From Sphingopyxis chilensis (GTDB taxonomy: Bacteria; Pseudomonadota; Alphaproteobacteria; Sphingomonadales; Sphingomonadaceae), in NCBI RefSeq assembly GCF_035930445.1, contig NZ_CP142394.1:2513501-2577500 (forward strand): a stretch of DNA of 64,000 bases, written 5' to 3'. A model generated the notes under the pieces. It worked only from the letters and a program-made list of their open reading frames with translations. It was not told the origin of the DNA and ran no database searches. Every line of letters starts with the position of its first letter. Position 1 is the first letter of the stretch. Below are positions 8,040-17,937 of the stretch, one piece after another. Both the position numbers and the translations under genes were made by a program.

Positions 8040-9302
8040 TCAGTCTTCGACCGCCTTGACGATCAAGCTGGCGTTGGTGCCGCCGAAGCCGAAGCTGTTG
8101 TTCAGCGCGGCCTTCACCTTGCGCTTCTTCGCGACCTTCGGGACCAGGTCGGCGCCTTCGGTGCCCTCGTCGGGATTGTCGAGGTTGAGCGTCGGGGGCA
8201 CGATCTGGTCGCGGATCGCGAGGATGCAGAAGATCGTCTCAACCGCGCCCGCCCCGCCGAGCAGATGGCCGATCGCCGATTTGGTCGAGCTCATCGAGAC
8301 ATTGGCCATCGCGTCGCCGAACAGGCGCTTCACCGCGCCGAGTTCGATCGTGTCGGCCATCGTCGAGGTGCCGTGGGCGTTGATATAGTCGATGTCGGCG
8401 GGGGTCATTCCCGCCTTCTTGAGCGCCGCCTGCATCGAGCGGAAAGCGCCGTCCATCTGCGGATCGGGCGCGGTGACGTGATAGGCGTCGCCCGACAGGC
8501 CGTAACCGACGACCTCGGCATAGATCTTGGCGCCGCGCGCCTTGGCATGCTCATATTCCTCGAGCACGACGACGCCTGCGCCCTCGCCCATCACGAAGCC
8601 GTCGCGATCCTTGTCATAGGGGCGGCTCGCCTGTTCGGGACGGTCGTTATAGCTCATGTTGAGCGCGCGCGCCTGCGCAAAGCCCGCGATGCCGATCGGG
8701 CAGATCGTCGCCTCGGCGCCGCCCGCGAGCATGATGTCGGCATCGTCGTCCTTGATCATCCGCGCCGCGTCGCCGATCGAATGTGCGCCGGTCGAACAGG
8801 CGGTGACGACCGCATGGTTCGGGCCCTTCAGGCCATATTTGATGCTGACCTGGCCCGAGATCAGGTTGATCAGGCGGCCGTGGACGAAGTGCGGCGACAC
8901 GCGGCCCGGCCCCTTTTCGGCGAGCAGCAGGCTTTCGCTCTCGATACCCGGCAGGCCGCCGATGCCCGACCCGATCGAGCAGCCGGCGCGCACCTTCTGC
9001 TCCTCGGTGAGTTCGGTGAGGCCCGCGTCTTCGAGCGCCTGGCCTGCGGCGTCGATGCCGAAGATGATGAAGGGATCGACCTGGCGCTGAACCTTGTGAT
9101 CGACGCGCTTGCCGGGGTCGAAGCCATATTCATGATCCGGCCCCTTCACCTCGCACGCGATCGTGCATTTCTGGTCCGACGCATCGAAATGGGTGATCGT
9201 GCCGGCGCCCGATTTGCCCGCGATCAGATTTCTCCAGCTGGTTTCGACATCCCCGCCCAGCGGCGTCACCAAACCCAAACCCGTCACCACAACCCGGCGC
9301 AT
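8040..9302 (-). CDS. fabF: Beta-ketoacyl-ACP synthase II
   Basis: Condensing enzyme of type II fatty acid elongation: adds malonyl-ACP to acyl-ACP. From ATG at 9302 it is 420 residues. AAAGGA stands six bases ahead of that ATG; earlier in-frame ATGs at 9308 and 9317 would add two to five residues. Catalytic cysteine in TACSTGAHS, histidines in NAHGTSTMAD and KSAIGHLLGGAG, and a glycine-rich C-terminal GFGGTNAS. Follows acpP with a terminator hairpin between them. Confidence 0.96.
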   Translation of the reverse strand: MRRVVVTGLGLVTPLGGDVETSWRNLIAGKSGAGTITHFDASDQKCTIACEVKGPDHEYGFDPGKRVDHKVQRQVDPFIIFGIDAAGQALEDAGLTELTEEQKVRAGCSIGSGIGGLPGIESESLLLAEKGPGRVSPHFVHGRLINLISGQVSIKYGLKGPNHAVVTACSTGAHSIGDAARMIKDDDADIMLAGGAEATICPIGIAGFAQARALNMSYNDRPEQASRPYDKDRDGFVMGEGAGVVVLEEYEHAKARGAKIYAEVVGYGLSGDAYHVTAPDPQMDGAFRSMQAALKKAGMTPADIDYINAHGTSTMADTIELGAVKRLFGDAMANVSMSSTKSAIGHLLGGAGAVETIFCILAIRDQIVPPTLNLDNPDEGTEGADLVPKVAKKRKVKAALNNSFGFGGTNASLIVKAVED

Positions 9303-9383
9303 AGTCATTCCTTTCATCGGCCCCTGCCCCCGCAGGGTGCCGCGTCATTACCGTCGGCGCGCTTCTAGAGGAGCCGCGCGCAT

Positions 9384-9431
9384 AAAAAAAGCTCCCCGGT
9401 CGCTGCGCACGAGCGCTCGAGACCGGGGAGC
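9384..9431 (-). terminator. Rho-independent terminator after acpP
   Basis: On the minus strand an 11-base perfect stem (GCTCCCCGGTC with its complement, 9391-9401 and 9421-9431) is followed by seven Ts (9384-9390). It lies between acpP and fabF, so it should stop or attenuate transcription before fabF. Confidence 0.85.
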
Positions 9432-9486
9432 CGGAAATGCGTGGACGGCGTCGCCGCCGCATCCGGCAACGCCGGATCGCAGGGCT

Positions 9487-9723
9487 TTAGCCCTTGTTCG
9501 CTTCGATATAGTCGATCGCGTCCTTGACGGTGGCGATCTTTTCCGCCGCATCGTCGGGGATTTCGACGCCGAATTCTTCCTCGAACGCCATCACCAGTTC
9601 GACGATGTCGAGGCTGTCGGCACCCAGATCGTCGATGAAGCTCGCTTCCTCGGTGACCTTGTCGGCTTCGACGCCCAGATGTTCGACGACGATCTTTTTA
9701 ACCTTTTCGGCCGAATCGCTCAT
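9487..9723 (-). CDS. acpP: Acyl carrier protein
   Basis: Small acidic carrier of fatty-acid intermediates, 78 residues. Phosphopantetheine is attached to the serine of [11 protein letters not shown]; the flanking DDLGADSLD is the family signature. The open frame continues upstream as non-coding-looking sequence; the ATG at 9723 with AGGAA upstream is the true start. Directly upstream of fabF on the same strand. Confidence 0.97.
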   Translation of the reverse strand: MSDSAEKVKKIVVEHLGVEADKVTEEASFIDDLGADSLDIVELVMAFEEEFGVEIPDDAAEKIATVKDAIDYIEANKG

Positions 9724-9941
9724 GCACAGTTCCTTTTTTCTGACTATGTCGTGAATGTTGAAAATTGCCCTAGTGCCCGTGGGCGGGACTGGCAAGAGGG
9801 CTGGCGTCAGCCGGCCCTTCTTCCGCAGCGATACAGGCCGAAGATGTCCCCTTTCCGCCCCTCTTGCGCACATGCGTCGGGAAATAGGAGGTGCCATCGC
9901 TCCGTTCAAGGTGGAACGGATCGGTTCGCCGCGTTTCGCCG

Positions 9942-11705
9942 CTAGGATACGGTTTTGGCTGGCACGACCCCTGAATCGCGCAGCGCATCCGACGCGCGCT
10001 GGATCACCGCCGGGGTGATCATGAAGCGGCCGAGCACGGCTTCGGGCGTCGCGTCCGCCGGCTGGCGCGTATAGGCGACCAGGCGCTTCCATTGCGCGCG
10101 GCCCTCGGCGACATCGCCCTGCCGCGCGATCACGATGGCGCGCACCATCATGAATTGCGGCTCCATGTTGCTCGGCGAAGGCATATGGTCGAGAATCCGG
10201 CGCGCTTCCTCCTGCTCGCCGCGCTGCGACAGGACAAAGGCCAGCGTGACCGCGGGCACGCCGGGGTAGGAAGCATCGAGTTGCAGCGACCGGCGGAGCA
10301 ACGTCTCGCCCTCTTCCGCCTGCCCGCACGCCAGCTTGAACAGGCCGAGAAAGCCCGGCATGTCGGCGTCATAGGGGTTGAGCGCAATCGCGGCGTCGCC
10401 CATCGCATTGCCGCCCGCGCAATTGCCCGAGTAGAAATTGGCCCGCGCCATCGCGAACAGGCCCGCCGACGAATTGGGGCTGCTTTCATAGGAGCGCAGG
10501 GCAAGCGCGCGCGCTTCACCGAGCGCTTCGCGGCCCGCCGGGGTCAGGCGCTGTGGTTGCCAGTCCCCATAGCGCACGAGCGACAGCGCGGTCAGCGCGA
10601 CCGGGTCGCGCGGCGTCGCCTCGATCGTCGCGCGCAAGCAAGCGTCGACCCGCTTCGCAGCCGACGCGTTGCGCATCTGGCGCAGCCGGTTGAACTGCGC
10701 GAGGCACGGAAAGCCCGCCGCGAAATTGTCGGGTTGGCGCTGGACCTGATCGCGCACGATCACCCCATAATCGCCGGCAAGCTGGGCGATCAGCGGTTCG
10801 ATGGCGGTGAATTCGGGGGTTTCGTCGCTGGACAGACGCATCTGCTGCGACCAGATCGCGCGCTGGTCGGCGACGCGGTTGAGGACGAGCGTGACATCGG
10901 TGTCGCCTTCGACCGTGCGCACGAGCGAGGTGTCGAGACGATAATCCCCCGTTCGCGCCTCGACACTGCCCGGCGCCTTCGAACTCAACAGGTCGATCAG
11001 ATCGAACCGTCGCAGCCCGTCGCGCAACTTGCCGTCGAGCGCGCGCGCCAGCGCCCGCGACTGCGGCAAATTGCCGGCTGCGGGCGGGCTGACCTCAAGC
11101 AGCGGAACGGGCACCGGATCGCCGACGAAGAGCCGGCCGGAGCCTCCGCGCAGCGTCCACAAGGTAAAAAGCGCGAGCGCGAGGAGGACGAGCACGACGA
11201 TCCAGCGGCCGAAACGGTATCCATGATCGCGGGTGCGCGACGGCCGCCCCGGACTGGGCGAACGGGCGGGCGCGGGCGGCACCGCTGCGGCCTTGACGTC
11301 ATCTTCATCGGCCGGATCGTCGGCCGACCGTCCCGATGGCGGCGCGGAGCGATATTGGACGACGACTTCGTAGCTGCCCTGCGGCACGCGCAGGCGGTGA
11401 ACCCAGGGCGTGTCGGCGTAATAGCGGTCGAGCAGGCTGCGCAGCCGCCCGACCATGACGCGCGGATAGCTGTCGACGGCGGGATCGAAATCGTCGCTGC
11501 GCCCCAATGCCTCGGTCGCGATCGCATAGGCCTTGGGTGAGCTGCGACCGCCGCGCAGGCGGTGTTCGACAAGAAATTGCAGCAGCCGCGACAGCACCGG
11601 CGACCGGGTGAACATCGGGGAATCGAGCAGCCTCTCGAGTTCTTCGGCGATGATCCGGTCGACCTCGCCGGGATCCTGTGTCTCGTTCGCTTTCGCCTGG
11701 TCCAT
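9942..11705 (-). CDS. Membrane-anchored regulator-like protein with C-terminal tetratricopeptide region
   Basis: A 587-residue protein with three parts. Residues about 14-115 ([50 protein letters not shown]) match the winged-helix-like N-terminal domain found in TPR-linked regulators and cyclase-type proteins. A proline-rich linker precedes a single membrane segment at about 168-185. The rest would face the periplasm and ends in helical TPR-type repeats ([44 protein letters not shown]). The topology resembles ToxR/CadC one-component regulators. The ATG at 11705 has GAGGGTAGC before it. DNA binding is inferred, not seen. Confidence 0.6.
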   Translation of the reverse strand: MDQAKANETQDPGEVDRIIAEELERLLDSPMFTRSPVLSRLLQFLVEHRLRGGRSSPKAYAIATEALGRSDDFDPAVDSYPRVMVGRLRSLLDRYYADTPWVHRLRVPQGSYEVVVQYRSAPPSGRSADDPADEDDVKAAAVPPAPARSPSPGRPSRTRDHGYRFGRWIVVLVLLALALFTLWTLRGGSGRLFVGDPVPVPLLEVSPPAAGNLPQSRALARALDGKLRDGLRRFDLIDLLSSKAPGSVEARTGDYRLDTSLVRTVEGDTDVTLVLNRVADQRAIWSQQMRLSSDETPEFTAIEPLIAQLAGDYGVIVRDQVQRQPDNFAAGFPCLAQFNRLRQMRNASAAKRVDACLRATIEATPRDPVALTALSLVRYGDWQPQRLTPAGREALGEARALALRSYESSPNSSAGLFAMARANFYSGNCAGGNAMGDAAIALNPYDADMPGFLGLFKLACGQAEEGETLLRRSLQLDASYPGVPAVTLAFVLSQRGEQEEARRILDHMPSPSNMEPQFMMVRAIVIARQGDVAEGRAQWKRLVAYTRQPADATPEAVLGRFMITPAVIQRASDALRDSGVVPAKTVS

Positions 11706-11772
11706 GCTACCCTCAAATACCCCCGACGGGCGGTGCGGTAGATACGCCAATCGGCCGGCGCGGCCACCCGTT

Positions 11773-11794
11773 GTTACTTTGACGTAACGGTAAC
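11773..11794. promoter_or_regulatory. Inverted repeat upstream of the TPR regulator
   Basis: GTTAC at 11773-11777 and GTAAC at 11784-11788 are exact complements around a six-base spacer, with another GTAAC at 11790-11794. Position, about 70 bases before the regulator start, would suit an operator, but no binding protein is known. Confidence 0.3.
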
Positions 11795-12048
11795 ACGGCG
11801 GCCTTGAGCCATATCAGAAGAAAAACGTCCCGCCAATCCGCAAGGAAAAACGCGAAATCAGGTTAAGGATTGGTTATCAAACGGCAACATTCCACGATGT
11901 GACCCCTTGTAACTGCCGCATAGCCGAAACTCTGTCATCCTTCCGGGCATCGCGACATCCTTGCGATGACGCGGTGTGAAGCCAAAAGGCGAATGGTGCG
12001 AGCTGGTCCCTGGCACCTTTCGATCCCCCTCAGGCTTCATTCAAGACT

Positions 12049-12092
12049 TTGCCGGGCGGCCCGACAGCCCCACCTGTTCTGTCGCCCGGCAA
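12049..12092. other. Stable stem-loop
   Basis: TTGCCGGGCG and CGCCCGGCAA pair perfectly, with an inner GACAG/CTGTC pair. There is no T-tract on either side, so it is not a simple terminator; it may be a processing site or part of an untranslated RNA. Confidence 0.4.
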
Positions 12093-12148
12093 GTCGATAA
12101 CTCACCGATCCGAATATAGCGCGCGGCCACTCGCACTGCTGGAACCCA

Positions 12149-12182
12149 AAGAAAAGGGGCGCCAGTTTCCGCTGACGCCCCT
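12149..12182 (-). terminator. Rho-independent terminator after the DUF3617 gene
   Basis: On the minus strand the stem AGGGGCG/CGCCCCT (12176-12182 and 12155-12161) is followed by TTTTCTTT. It lies 27 bases past the stop of the lipoprotein gene at 12209. Confidence 0.8.
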
Positions 12183-12208
12183 GTCGTTCGTTGAAACAAC
12201 CGATAAAA

Positions 12209-12724
12209 TCAGGTCGTCGTCGCGGCCTTGCACGGGCCGGTATGCGTGCTCGTCAGCTGCATGACCATTTCCATGTCGCCGCCGGTGGGCACCTTGCCCT
12301 TGGTCGTGACGGTGACGTCGGTCTTTTTCGCCGCCATCGTGCCGGTCATCGCCATGTCGACCGTCTGACCGTTCTGCGTGCAGGTGCCCGCAACGTCGAT
12401 CTTGCCGCCCGCGACCTCCTTTTTCGACCAGGTGCATTCGCCGCCGCCGTTCGGCCCCTTGGCGAGTTCGGACGTGATGTCTTCCTTGTCGACCTGCTCC
12501 TGCGTGAAGCACTGGTCCAGGCCGCTGGCGCCTTCCATCATCTTCGTCATGCCATCCTTCATTTCGGGCGGCATGCCGGGGACCTCGAATTTCACGAGCT
12601 TGACGTCGGTTTTCCAGTTTCCGGCCTCGCGCTTCACCGTGCCGCCGGCATTTTCGGCCTTGTCGCTGCAACCCGCCACCGCGACCAGCGCGCCGATGGC
12701 GGCGACCGTCAGAAATTTCTTCAT
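12209..12724 (-). CDS. DUF3617 domain lipoprotein
   Basis: A 171-residue envelope lipoprotein. The N-terminus MKKFLTVAAIGALVAVAGC gives a clear lipobox. The mature part has a DUF3617-like layout: the conserved CFTQEQ cysteine region, CTWSKKEVAGGKIDV and paired cysteines near the C-terminus, plus GTMAAKKTDVTV. Function is unknown for the family. Start at 12724 is supported by AGGAGACAGGGTT. Divergent from uvrB. Confidence 0.85.
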   Translation of the reverse strand: MKKFLTVAAIGALVAVAGCSDKAENAGGTVKREAGNWKTDVKLVKFEVPGMPPEMKDGMTKMMEGASGLDQCFTQEQVDKEDITSELAKGPNGGGECTWSKKEVAGGKIDVAGTCTQNGQTVDMAMTGTMAAKKTDVTVTTKGKVPTGGDMEMVMQLTSTHTGPCKAATTT

Positions 12725-12813
12725 AACCCTGTCTCCTGTGATGAACCGTTTAGGGGGCGTTGTTCTGTTCATTGCGATTGTGGACCCGCCCCATCGATAC
12801 CATATTACCGGCG

Positions 12814-15000
12814 ATGGCAATCCAGATTCGCACCTCGCTCGACGAAATCGAAACCGCCGAAGGCTATGTTCCCCATCGCCCCGCGCGCCCCGAAAAGGTC
12901 GAAGGCGGCAAGCGATTTGAACTGGTTAGCGACTATGAGCCGGCGGGCGATCAACCGACCGCGATCCGGGAACTCGTATCGACCGCGCTCGACGGCGAGC
13001 GTGACCAGGTGCTGCTCGGCGTCACCGGATCGGGCAAGACCTTCACGATGGCGAAGGTGATCGACGAGCTGCAGCGGCCCGCGCTGATCCTCGCGCCGAA
13101 CAAGATCCTCGCGGCGCAGCTTTATGGTGAGTTCAAGAGCTTCTTCCCGAACAACGCGGTCGAATATTTCGTCAGCTATTACGATTATTACCAGCCCGAG
13201 GCCTATGTCCCGCGGTCGGACACCTATATCGAGAAGGAAAGCTCGGTAAACGAAGCGATCGACCGGATGCGCCACTCGGCGACGCGCGCGCTGCTCGAAC
13301 GCGACGACGTGATCATCGTCGCATCGGTGAGCTGCCTCTATGGCATCGGGTCGGTCGAGACCTATTCGGCGATGATCTTCGACTTGAAAAAGGGCCAGGT
13401 CGCCGACAGCCGCGAAATCATCCGCAAGCTCGTCGCGCTGCAGTACAAGCGCAACGATCAGGCGTTCGCGCGCGGCAATTTCCGCGTCCGCGGCGACAGC
13501 CTCGAAATCTTCCCGTCGCACTATGAGGATATGGCCTGGCGCGTCAGTTTCTTCGGTGACGAGATTGAGGAGATTACCGAGTTCGACCCGCTGACGGGCA
13601 AGAAGATCGCAAGCCTCAACTACGTGCGCGTCTTTGCGAACAGCCACTATGTCACGCCGGGTCCGACGCTCAAGCAGGCAAGCGAGGCGATCCGCCACGA
13701 ACTCGCCGAGCGATTGAAGGAACTGGAGGCCGAAGGCCGCCTGCTCGAAGCGCAGCGGCTCGAGCAGCGCACCAATTTCGACCTCGAGATGATCGCCGCC
13801 ACCGGCAGCTGCGCGGGGATCGAGAATTACAGCCGCTTCCTCACCGGCCGCCTGCCCGGCGAGCCGCCGCCGACCCTTTTCGAATATCTGCCCGACAACG
13901 CGCTGCTGTTCGTCGACGAGAGCCACCAGACGATCCCGCAGATCGGCGCGATGTCGAAGGGCGACCATCGCCGCAAGATCACACTGGCCGAATATGGCTT
14001 CCGCCTGCCGAGTTGCATCGACAACCGGCCGCTGCGCTTTGCCGAATGGGACATGATGCGCCCGCAGACGGTCAGCGTGTCGGCCACCCCCGGAACGTGG
14101 GAAATGGAGCGCACGCAGGGCGTCTTCGCCGAACAGGTGATCCGCCCGACCGGCCTGATCGACCCTCCGGTCGAGATCAAGCCCGTCGAGGAGCAGGTCG
14201 ACGATCTGATCGCCGAGGCGAAGAAGACCGCCGCGGCGGGATACCGCACGCTCGTCACCACGCTGACCAAGCGCATGGCCGAAGACCTCACCGAATTCCT
14301 CCACGAGGCGGGCCTCAAGGTCCGCTACATGCACTCGGACGTCGAGACATTGGAGCGCATCGAGATCATCCGCGATCTTCGCTTGGGCGTGTTCGACGTG
14401 CTCGTCGGCATCAACCTGCTGCGCGAAGGACTAGACATTCCCGAATGCGGGCTGGTCGCGATCCTCGACGCCGACAAGGAGGGCTTCCTGCGCAGCGAAA
14501 CCAGCCTCGTCCAGACGATCGGCCGCGCCGCGCGCAACGTCGACGGTCGCGTCATCCTCTATGCCGACCGCATAACGGGCAGCATGGAACGCGCGATGCG
14601 CGAGACCGACCGCCGCCGCGAAAAGCAGGAGGCGTATAACGCCGAACACGGCATCACCCCGACGACGATCAAGCGCAACATCGGCGACATCATCGCGCAT
14701 GTCGCGTCGAAGGATCAGGTGACGATCGACATCGGCGACGACAAGCCCGCGCACATGGTTGGGCATAATTTGCGCGCGTACATCCAGGATCTCGAAAAGA
14801 AGATGCGCGACGCCGCCGCCGACCTCGAGTTCGAGGAGGCCGGCCGCCTCCGCGACGAAATCCGCAAGCTGGAAGCCGACGAACTGGGGCTCCCCGCGGG
14901 CGAACAGGTGGCACCGCGCGTCGGACGCTCGAACGAAGGCAAGCCGGGCACGCGCAAGGGACGGTTCGGAAAGCAGAGCAAGACGAAGTGGGGGCGGTAG
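12814..15000 (+). CDS. uvrB: Excinuclease ABC subunit B
   Basis: Damage-binding helicase-like subunit of the UvrABC nucleotide excision repair complex; 728 residues. Walker A is in GVTGSGKT, the beta-hairpin region in [12 protein letters not shown], and the helicase motifs include VDESHQT and GRAARN. A C-terminal UVR motif ([18 protein letters not shown]) binds UvrC. A short basic tail follows. The ATG at 12814 was chosen because homologues begin just before the conserved region; the open frame extends 18 codons further upstream without support. Confidence 0.97.
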   Translation: MAIQIRTSLDEIETAEGYVPHRPARPEKVEGGKRFELVSDYEPAGDQPTAIRELVSTALDGERDQVLLGVTGSGKTFTMAKVIDELQRPALILAPNKILAAQLYGEFKSFFPNNAVEYFVSYYDYYQPEAYVPRSDTYIEKESSVNEAIDRMRHSATRALLERDDVIIVASVSCLYGIGSVETYSAMIFDLKKGQVADSREIIRKLVALQYKRNDQAFARGNFRVRGDSLEIFPSHYEDMAWRVSFFGDEIEEITEFDPLTGKKIASLNYVRVFANSHYVTPGPTLKQASEAIRHELAERLKELEAEGRLLEAQRLEQRTNFDLEMIAATGSCAGIENYSRFLTGRLPGEPPPTLFEYLPDNALLFVDESHQTIPQIGAMSKGDHRRKITLAEYGFRLPSCIDNRPLRFAEWDMMRPQTVSVSATPGTWEMERTQGVFAEQVIRPTGLIDPPVEIKPVEEQVDDLIAEAKKTAAAGYRTLVTTLTKRMAEDLTEFLHEAGLKVRYMHSDVETLERIEIIRDLRLGVFDVLVGINLLREGLDIPECGLVAILDADKEGFLRSETSLVQTIGRAARNVDGRVILYADRITGSMERAMRETDRRREKQEAYNAEHGITPTTIKRNIGDIIAHVASKDQVTIDIGDDKPAHMVGHNLRAYIQDLEKKMRDAAADLEFEEAGRLRDEIRKLEADELGLPAGEQVAPRVGRSNEGKPGTRKGRFGKQSKTKWGR

Positions 15001-15025
15001 CCTCGAACTTGGCTCAACATAGCTA

Positions 15026-15054
15026 TTGACTAAGCCTCAATATACCAGCATAGG
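15026..15054 (+). promoter_or_regulatory. Candidate promoter for the 15076 gene
   Basis: TTGACT (15026-15031) is 17 bases from CATAGG (15049-15054). The -35 is close to consensus and the -10 matches at only three positions. A start around 15061 would fit the ATG at 15076. Confidence 0.3.
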
Positions 15055-15075
15055 CCTTCCCAACTGGAGGGCGCT

Positions 15076-15531
15076 ATGCGAATAACGATAAACGGATTCG
15101 AGGTTGAAGGCACTCCGGACGAGATTGCGGCGCTGATCCGAGCGCAAGGACAGGCTCCGACGGCGGAAGCTTCACCGAAATCGCTGCTTATTGAAAGCAA
15201 CGACGACGATGATGAGCGCTTCGCGAGCGAAAAGATCGCTTATCGCGCTCTTCGCCGTCGGCCACTATCCGTTGCACAGCGCTCCTTATTCAGATCGCTA
15301 CTTGATGCCTATCCAGAGTGGGTTTCTGCTTCAGACCTTCAAACTGCTACAAGCTACAATCCAAACCAGCTTGGTGGGCTGCTCGGTGCCATTGGTAGGC
15401 GCCTCTCACAGACGGAAGGGCATGCACTCGGTAGTTCCCTGATAGAGTGGGTGTGGAATGCGGATGAAGGCGAATATGCATATCGGCTGCCTCCTTCGGT
15501 CTGCGCCGCGGTTCGGCGGATCGATCCATGA
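15076..15531 (+). CDS. Hypothetical protein, 151 residues
   Basis: Not recognised. Start supported by GGAGGGCGCT directly before the ATG. An N-terminal small motif, INGFEVEGTPDEIAALIRAQG, precedes a low-complexity acidic link and then a C-terminal region (LFRSLLDAYPEWVSASDL, LGGLLGAIGRRL, WNADEGEYAYRLPP) that reads like a winged-helix segment. Base composition is lower in GC than the flanking genes. It is 51 bases upstream of hicA on the same strand and could be co-transcribed with it. Confidence 0.55.
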   Translation: MRITINGFEVEGTPDEIAALIRAQGQAPTAEASPKSLLIESNDDDDERFASEKIAYRALRRRPLSVAQRSLFRSLLDAYPEWVSASDLQTATSYNPNQLGGLLGAIGRRLSQTEGHALGSSLIEWVWNADEGEYAYRLPPSVCAAVRRIDP

Positions 15532-15582
15532 TTTTCGACATCGCCGCTGCCTCAAATTGCGCCAGCCCAAAGGAGGCAGAAC

Positions 15583-15837
15583 GTGGTTAGGCCTCACAAA
15601 CTCTACGCGCAGCTGCTTCAATCAGCCAATCGCTCAATCAGCTTCCGCGATTTTGAAGCCCTGCTCGCCGCTTTCGGGTTCGAACATGTCCGCACCACCG
15701 GCAGTCACCGCCAATATGTCCACCCCGCTATCTCGCGTCCCTTCCCTGTGCAACCCGACGGCAAGGATGCCAAGCGCTACCAGGTCCGCGAACTGCTTGA
15801 ACTTGTCGAGCAATATGGGCTAAAACTCGGCGAGTGA
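15583..15837 (+). CDS. hicA: HicA family toxin
   Basis: An 84-residue protein of the HicA (YcfA-like) mRNA-interferase family, a double-stranded-RNA-binding fold that cleaves mRNA when not bound by HicB. The catalytic histidine is in TTGSHRQYVHP; the C-terminus VRELLELVEQYGL is typical. GTG start with AGGAGG upstream. Its stop overlaps the GTG start of the partner antitoxin, and toxin-first order is usual for this pair. Confidence 0.9.
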   Translation: MVRPHKLYAQLLQSANRSISFRDFEALLAAFGFEHVRTTGSHRQYVHPAISRPFPVQPDGKDAKRYQVRELLELVEQYGLKLGE

Positions 15838-16058
15838 ACGAACCGCACTATCATATCAATCTCTTCTGGTCGGCAGAGGATGGCTGCTGGATTGCAGACG
15901 TTCCTGATCTGCGCCCTTGCTCCGCGCACGGCGACACGCGCGAAGCGGCTATTGCCAACGTGCAGGATGCTATTGACGGCTGGCTGGAAGTGGCGCGCGA
16001 AAAAGGCTTCGATATCCCGCCGCCCCGCTATCGCCCGGCGATCTACGCGGCGGCCTGA
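15834..16058 (+). CDS. hicB: HicB family antitoxin, short form
   Basis: A 74-residue partner of hicA. The N-terminal HicB fold is clear (INLFWSAEDGCWIADVPDLRPCSAHGDTREAAIANVQDAI), but there is no C-terminal ribbon-helix-helix or helix-turn-helix, so this form may bind the toxin without repressing DNA. Start at a GTG whose first bases overlap the hicA stop (GTGA). Translational coupling is expected. Confidence 0.88.
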   Translation: MNEPHYHINLFWSAEDGCWIADVPDLRPCSAHGDTREAAIANVQDAIDGWLEVAREKGFDIPPPRYRPAIYAAA

Positions 16059-16067
16059 GTACGTGCC

Positions 16068-16304
16068 ATGTCTCGCTCTCGCCGAAAAACGCCCATAACC
16101 GGAACTACTGCAGCAAAATCCGACGCTGAGTGGAAGGCAAAGGCGGCGCGTGCATTGCGCCACAGCGCCAAACGGACGCTTGAGGCAAACCCAGACGAGA
16201 TGACTTTTTCCGGCAAACGCGGGGAAGCGATCAATCCATGGTCGGCGCCAAAGGACGGAAAATTCTGGTTCGGCAAAGCCAACCCGCGCCTGCTTCGGAA
16301 ATAG
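16068..16304 (+). CDS. Small basic hypothetical protein
   Basis: A 78-residue, strongly basic protein beginning MSRSRRKTPITGTT. This N-terminus recurs in small uncharacterised bacterial proteins. Residues 60-78 (GKFWFGKANPRLLRK) are basic and aromatic. It starts nine bases after hicB and may belong to the same transcript. No function known. Confidence 0.6.
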   Translation: MSRSRRKTPITGTTAAKSDAEWKAKAARALRHSAKRTLEANPDEMTFSGKRGEAINPWSAPKDGKFWFGKANPRLLRK

Positions 16305-16411
16305 GCGCACCGTCTCCTCCTTCGACGAAACCCCGCTTGTAACCGACAAGTAACCTTGCCGCCTCTGCGCCCGCTGCATAGGGTCGCCCCGCAATCGGGG
16401 AGACAATATCT

Positions 16412-17914
16412 ATGAAATCGGGTCTGTCGCTTATCGCGCTGGCGCTTGTTGCTGCCGCACCGTCTGTCGTCCAAGCACAGGAAGCCGCCGACAAGACGAA
16501 GGCCGAAAAGCCCGCCGATATCGAACCGCAAATCCGCACCACCAAGCTCAGCGGCACCTTCGGCGGGCAGCGGATCAGCTATGCCGCGACGATCGGCGAG
16601 ACGATCATCAAGAACAAGGATGGCGTGCCCGAGGTGGCGGTCGTCACCACTTCCTACATCAAGGAGCCGCGCGACCCCGGCCGGCCGATCACCTTCCTGT
16701 TCAACGGCGGCCCGGGGTCGGGCACCGTCTGGCTGATGATGGGGGCGTTCGGGCCGAAGCGCGTCGCGATCCCCGGCACCGGCGTCGATGACGGCGCCCC
16801 GCCCTATCCGATCGTCGACAATCCCGATGCGCTGCTCGACGTCACCGATGTCGTTTTCATCGATCCGCCGGGCACCGGATTCTCGCACCTGATCGGCAAG
16901 GCCGACCCCAAGGATTATTACGGGGTGACGCAGGATGCCAAGCTGGTCGCCGAGGTGATCCGTCGCTGGCTGAACGACAATGGCCGCTGGAACAGCCCCA
17001 AGTTCCTCGGCGGCGAAAGCTATGGCACGACACGTTCGGCCGCGGTCGCCAACCAGCTGATGAACGAGACGTACAATGACGTCGCATTGAACGGCATCAT
17101 CCTGATCTCGACCGTGCTCGATTTCGCCGCGGGCGCCGACACGCCGGGCAACGAGTTGTCGCCGATCACCAACCTGCCCTCGATGGCCGCGACCGCACTC
17201 TATCATGGCAAGGCGAGTGCGCCCTCGGTCGAAGCCTTCGTCGAGGAAGCACGGCAATGGGCGATCGGTCCCTATGCTTCGGCGCTGCTCAAGGGTCAGA
17301 AATTGCAGGGCGAGGAGCGCGCCGCGATCCGCCGCGAGCTGTCGCGCTTCACCGGCCTCTCCGAAACCTATCTCGAACAGGCCGATCTGCGCGTCACGCC
17401 GCAGCGCTTTTACAAGGAACTGCTCCGCGACCGCGGCCTCACCGTCGGGCGCCTGGACAGCCGCTATACCGGCAAGGATTATGACAGCGCGGGCGAAGGC
17501 CCCGACAACGACCCCAGCTTTTACGGCATCGATGCGAGCTATACCGCCGCGATCAACAGCTGGAGCCGCGACGGGCTGGGGTTCAAGACCGATCGCGAAT
17601 ATCAGTCAATCGGCCGGATCGGCGGCCAGTGGGATTGGCGGATCGGCGACCGCGACACCAACTCCTATCTGAACGTCGCGCCCTATATCGGGCAGGCGCT
17701 GCGCGAAAATTCGGGGCTGAAAGTCCTTGTCGCGCAGGGCTATTATGATTTCGCGACGCCGTTTTTCGCCGCCGAATATGCGCTGTCGCGTACCGGCATC
17801 CCGCAGGATCGCATCAGCTACACCTATTATGGCGCCGGCCACATGATGTATATCCGCGACGAGGACCGGCATAAATTGTCCGAAGACGTGCGGGCCTTTA
17901 TCCGCGCGCGCTGA
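16412..17914 (+). CDS. Secreted serine carboxypeptidase (peptidase S10 family)
   Basis: A 500-residue secreted peptidase with signal peptide (cleavage near VVQAQE). The S10 triad is complete: serine in GGESYGTT, aspartate in YYDFATPFFA and histidine in GAGHMMY. FNGGPGSG supplies the oxyanion region. It removes C-terminal residues from peptides in the periplasm or outside. Stands alone between the HicAB patch and a palindromic repeat. Confidence 0.92.
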   Translation: MKSGLSLIALALVAAAPSVVQAQEAADKTKAEKPADIEPQIRTTKLSGTFGGQRISYAATIGETIIKNKDGVPEVAVVTTSYIKEPRDPGRPITFLFNGGPGSGTVWLMMGAFGPKRVAIPGTGVDDGAPPYPIVDNPDALLDVTDVVFIDPPGTGFSHLIGKADPKDYYGVTQDAKLVAEVIRRWLNDNGRWNSPKFLGGESYGTTRSAAVANQLMNETYNDVALNGIILISTVLDFAAGADTPGNELSPITNLPSMAATALYHGKASAPSVEAFVEEARQWAIGPYASALLKGQKLQGEERAAIRRELSRFTGLSETYLEQADLRVTPQRFYKELLRDRGLTVGRLDSRYTGKDYDSAGEGPDNDPSFYGIDASYTAAINSWSRDGLGFKTDREYQSIGRIGGQWDWRIGDRDTNSYLNVAPYIGQALRENSGLKVLVAQGYYDFATPFFAAEYALSRTGIPQDRISYTYYGAGHMMYIRDEDRHKLSEDVRAFIRAR

Positions 17915-17937
17915 GGCGCGGCGGGTTGCCACAAGCT

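Larger units (their letters stand above)
11706..12208. other. Intergenic stretch, 503 bases
   Basis: Separates the minus-strand TPR regulator from a minus-strand lipoprotein gene. Holds GTTAC-N6-GTAAC near the regulator, a strong stem-loop at 12049-12092, and the lipoprotein terminator at 12149-12182. No open frame here has support. Confidence 0.5.

Noticed and set aside
12805..14334. A 509-codon minus-strand frame
   Set aside because: Antisense to uvrB; no domain.
15583..16058. HicAB as part of a larger phage-defence island
   Set aside because: No nuclease, helicase, restriction or reverse transcriptase genes lie around it; only the two small unknown genes, which are reported separately.
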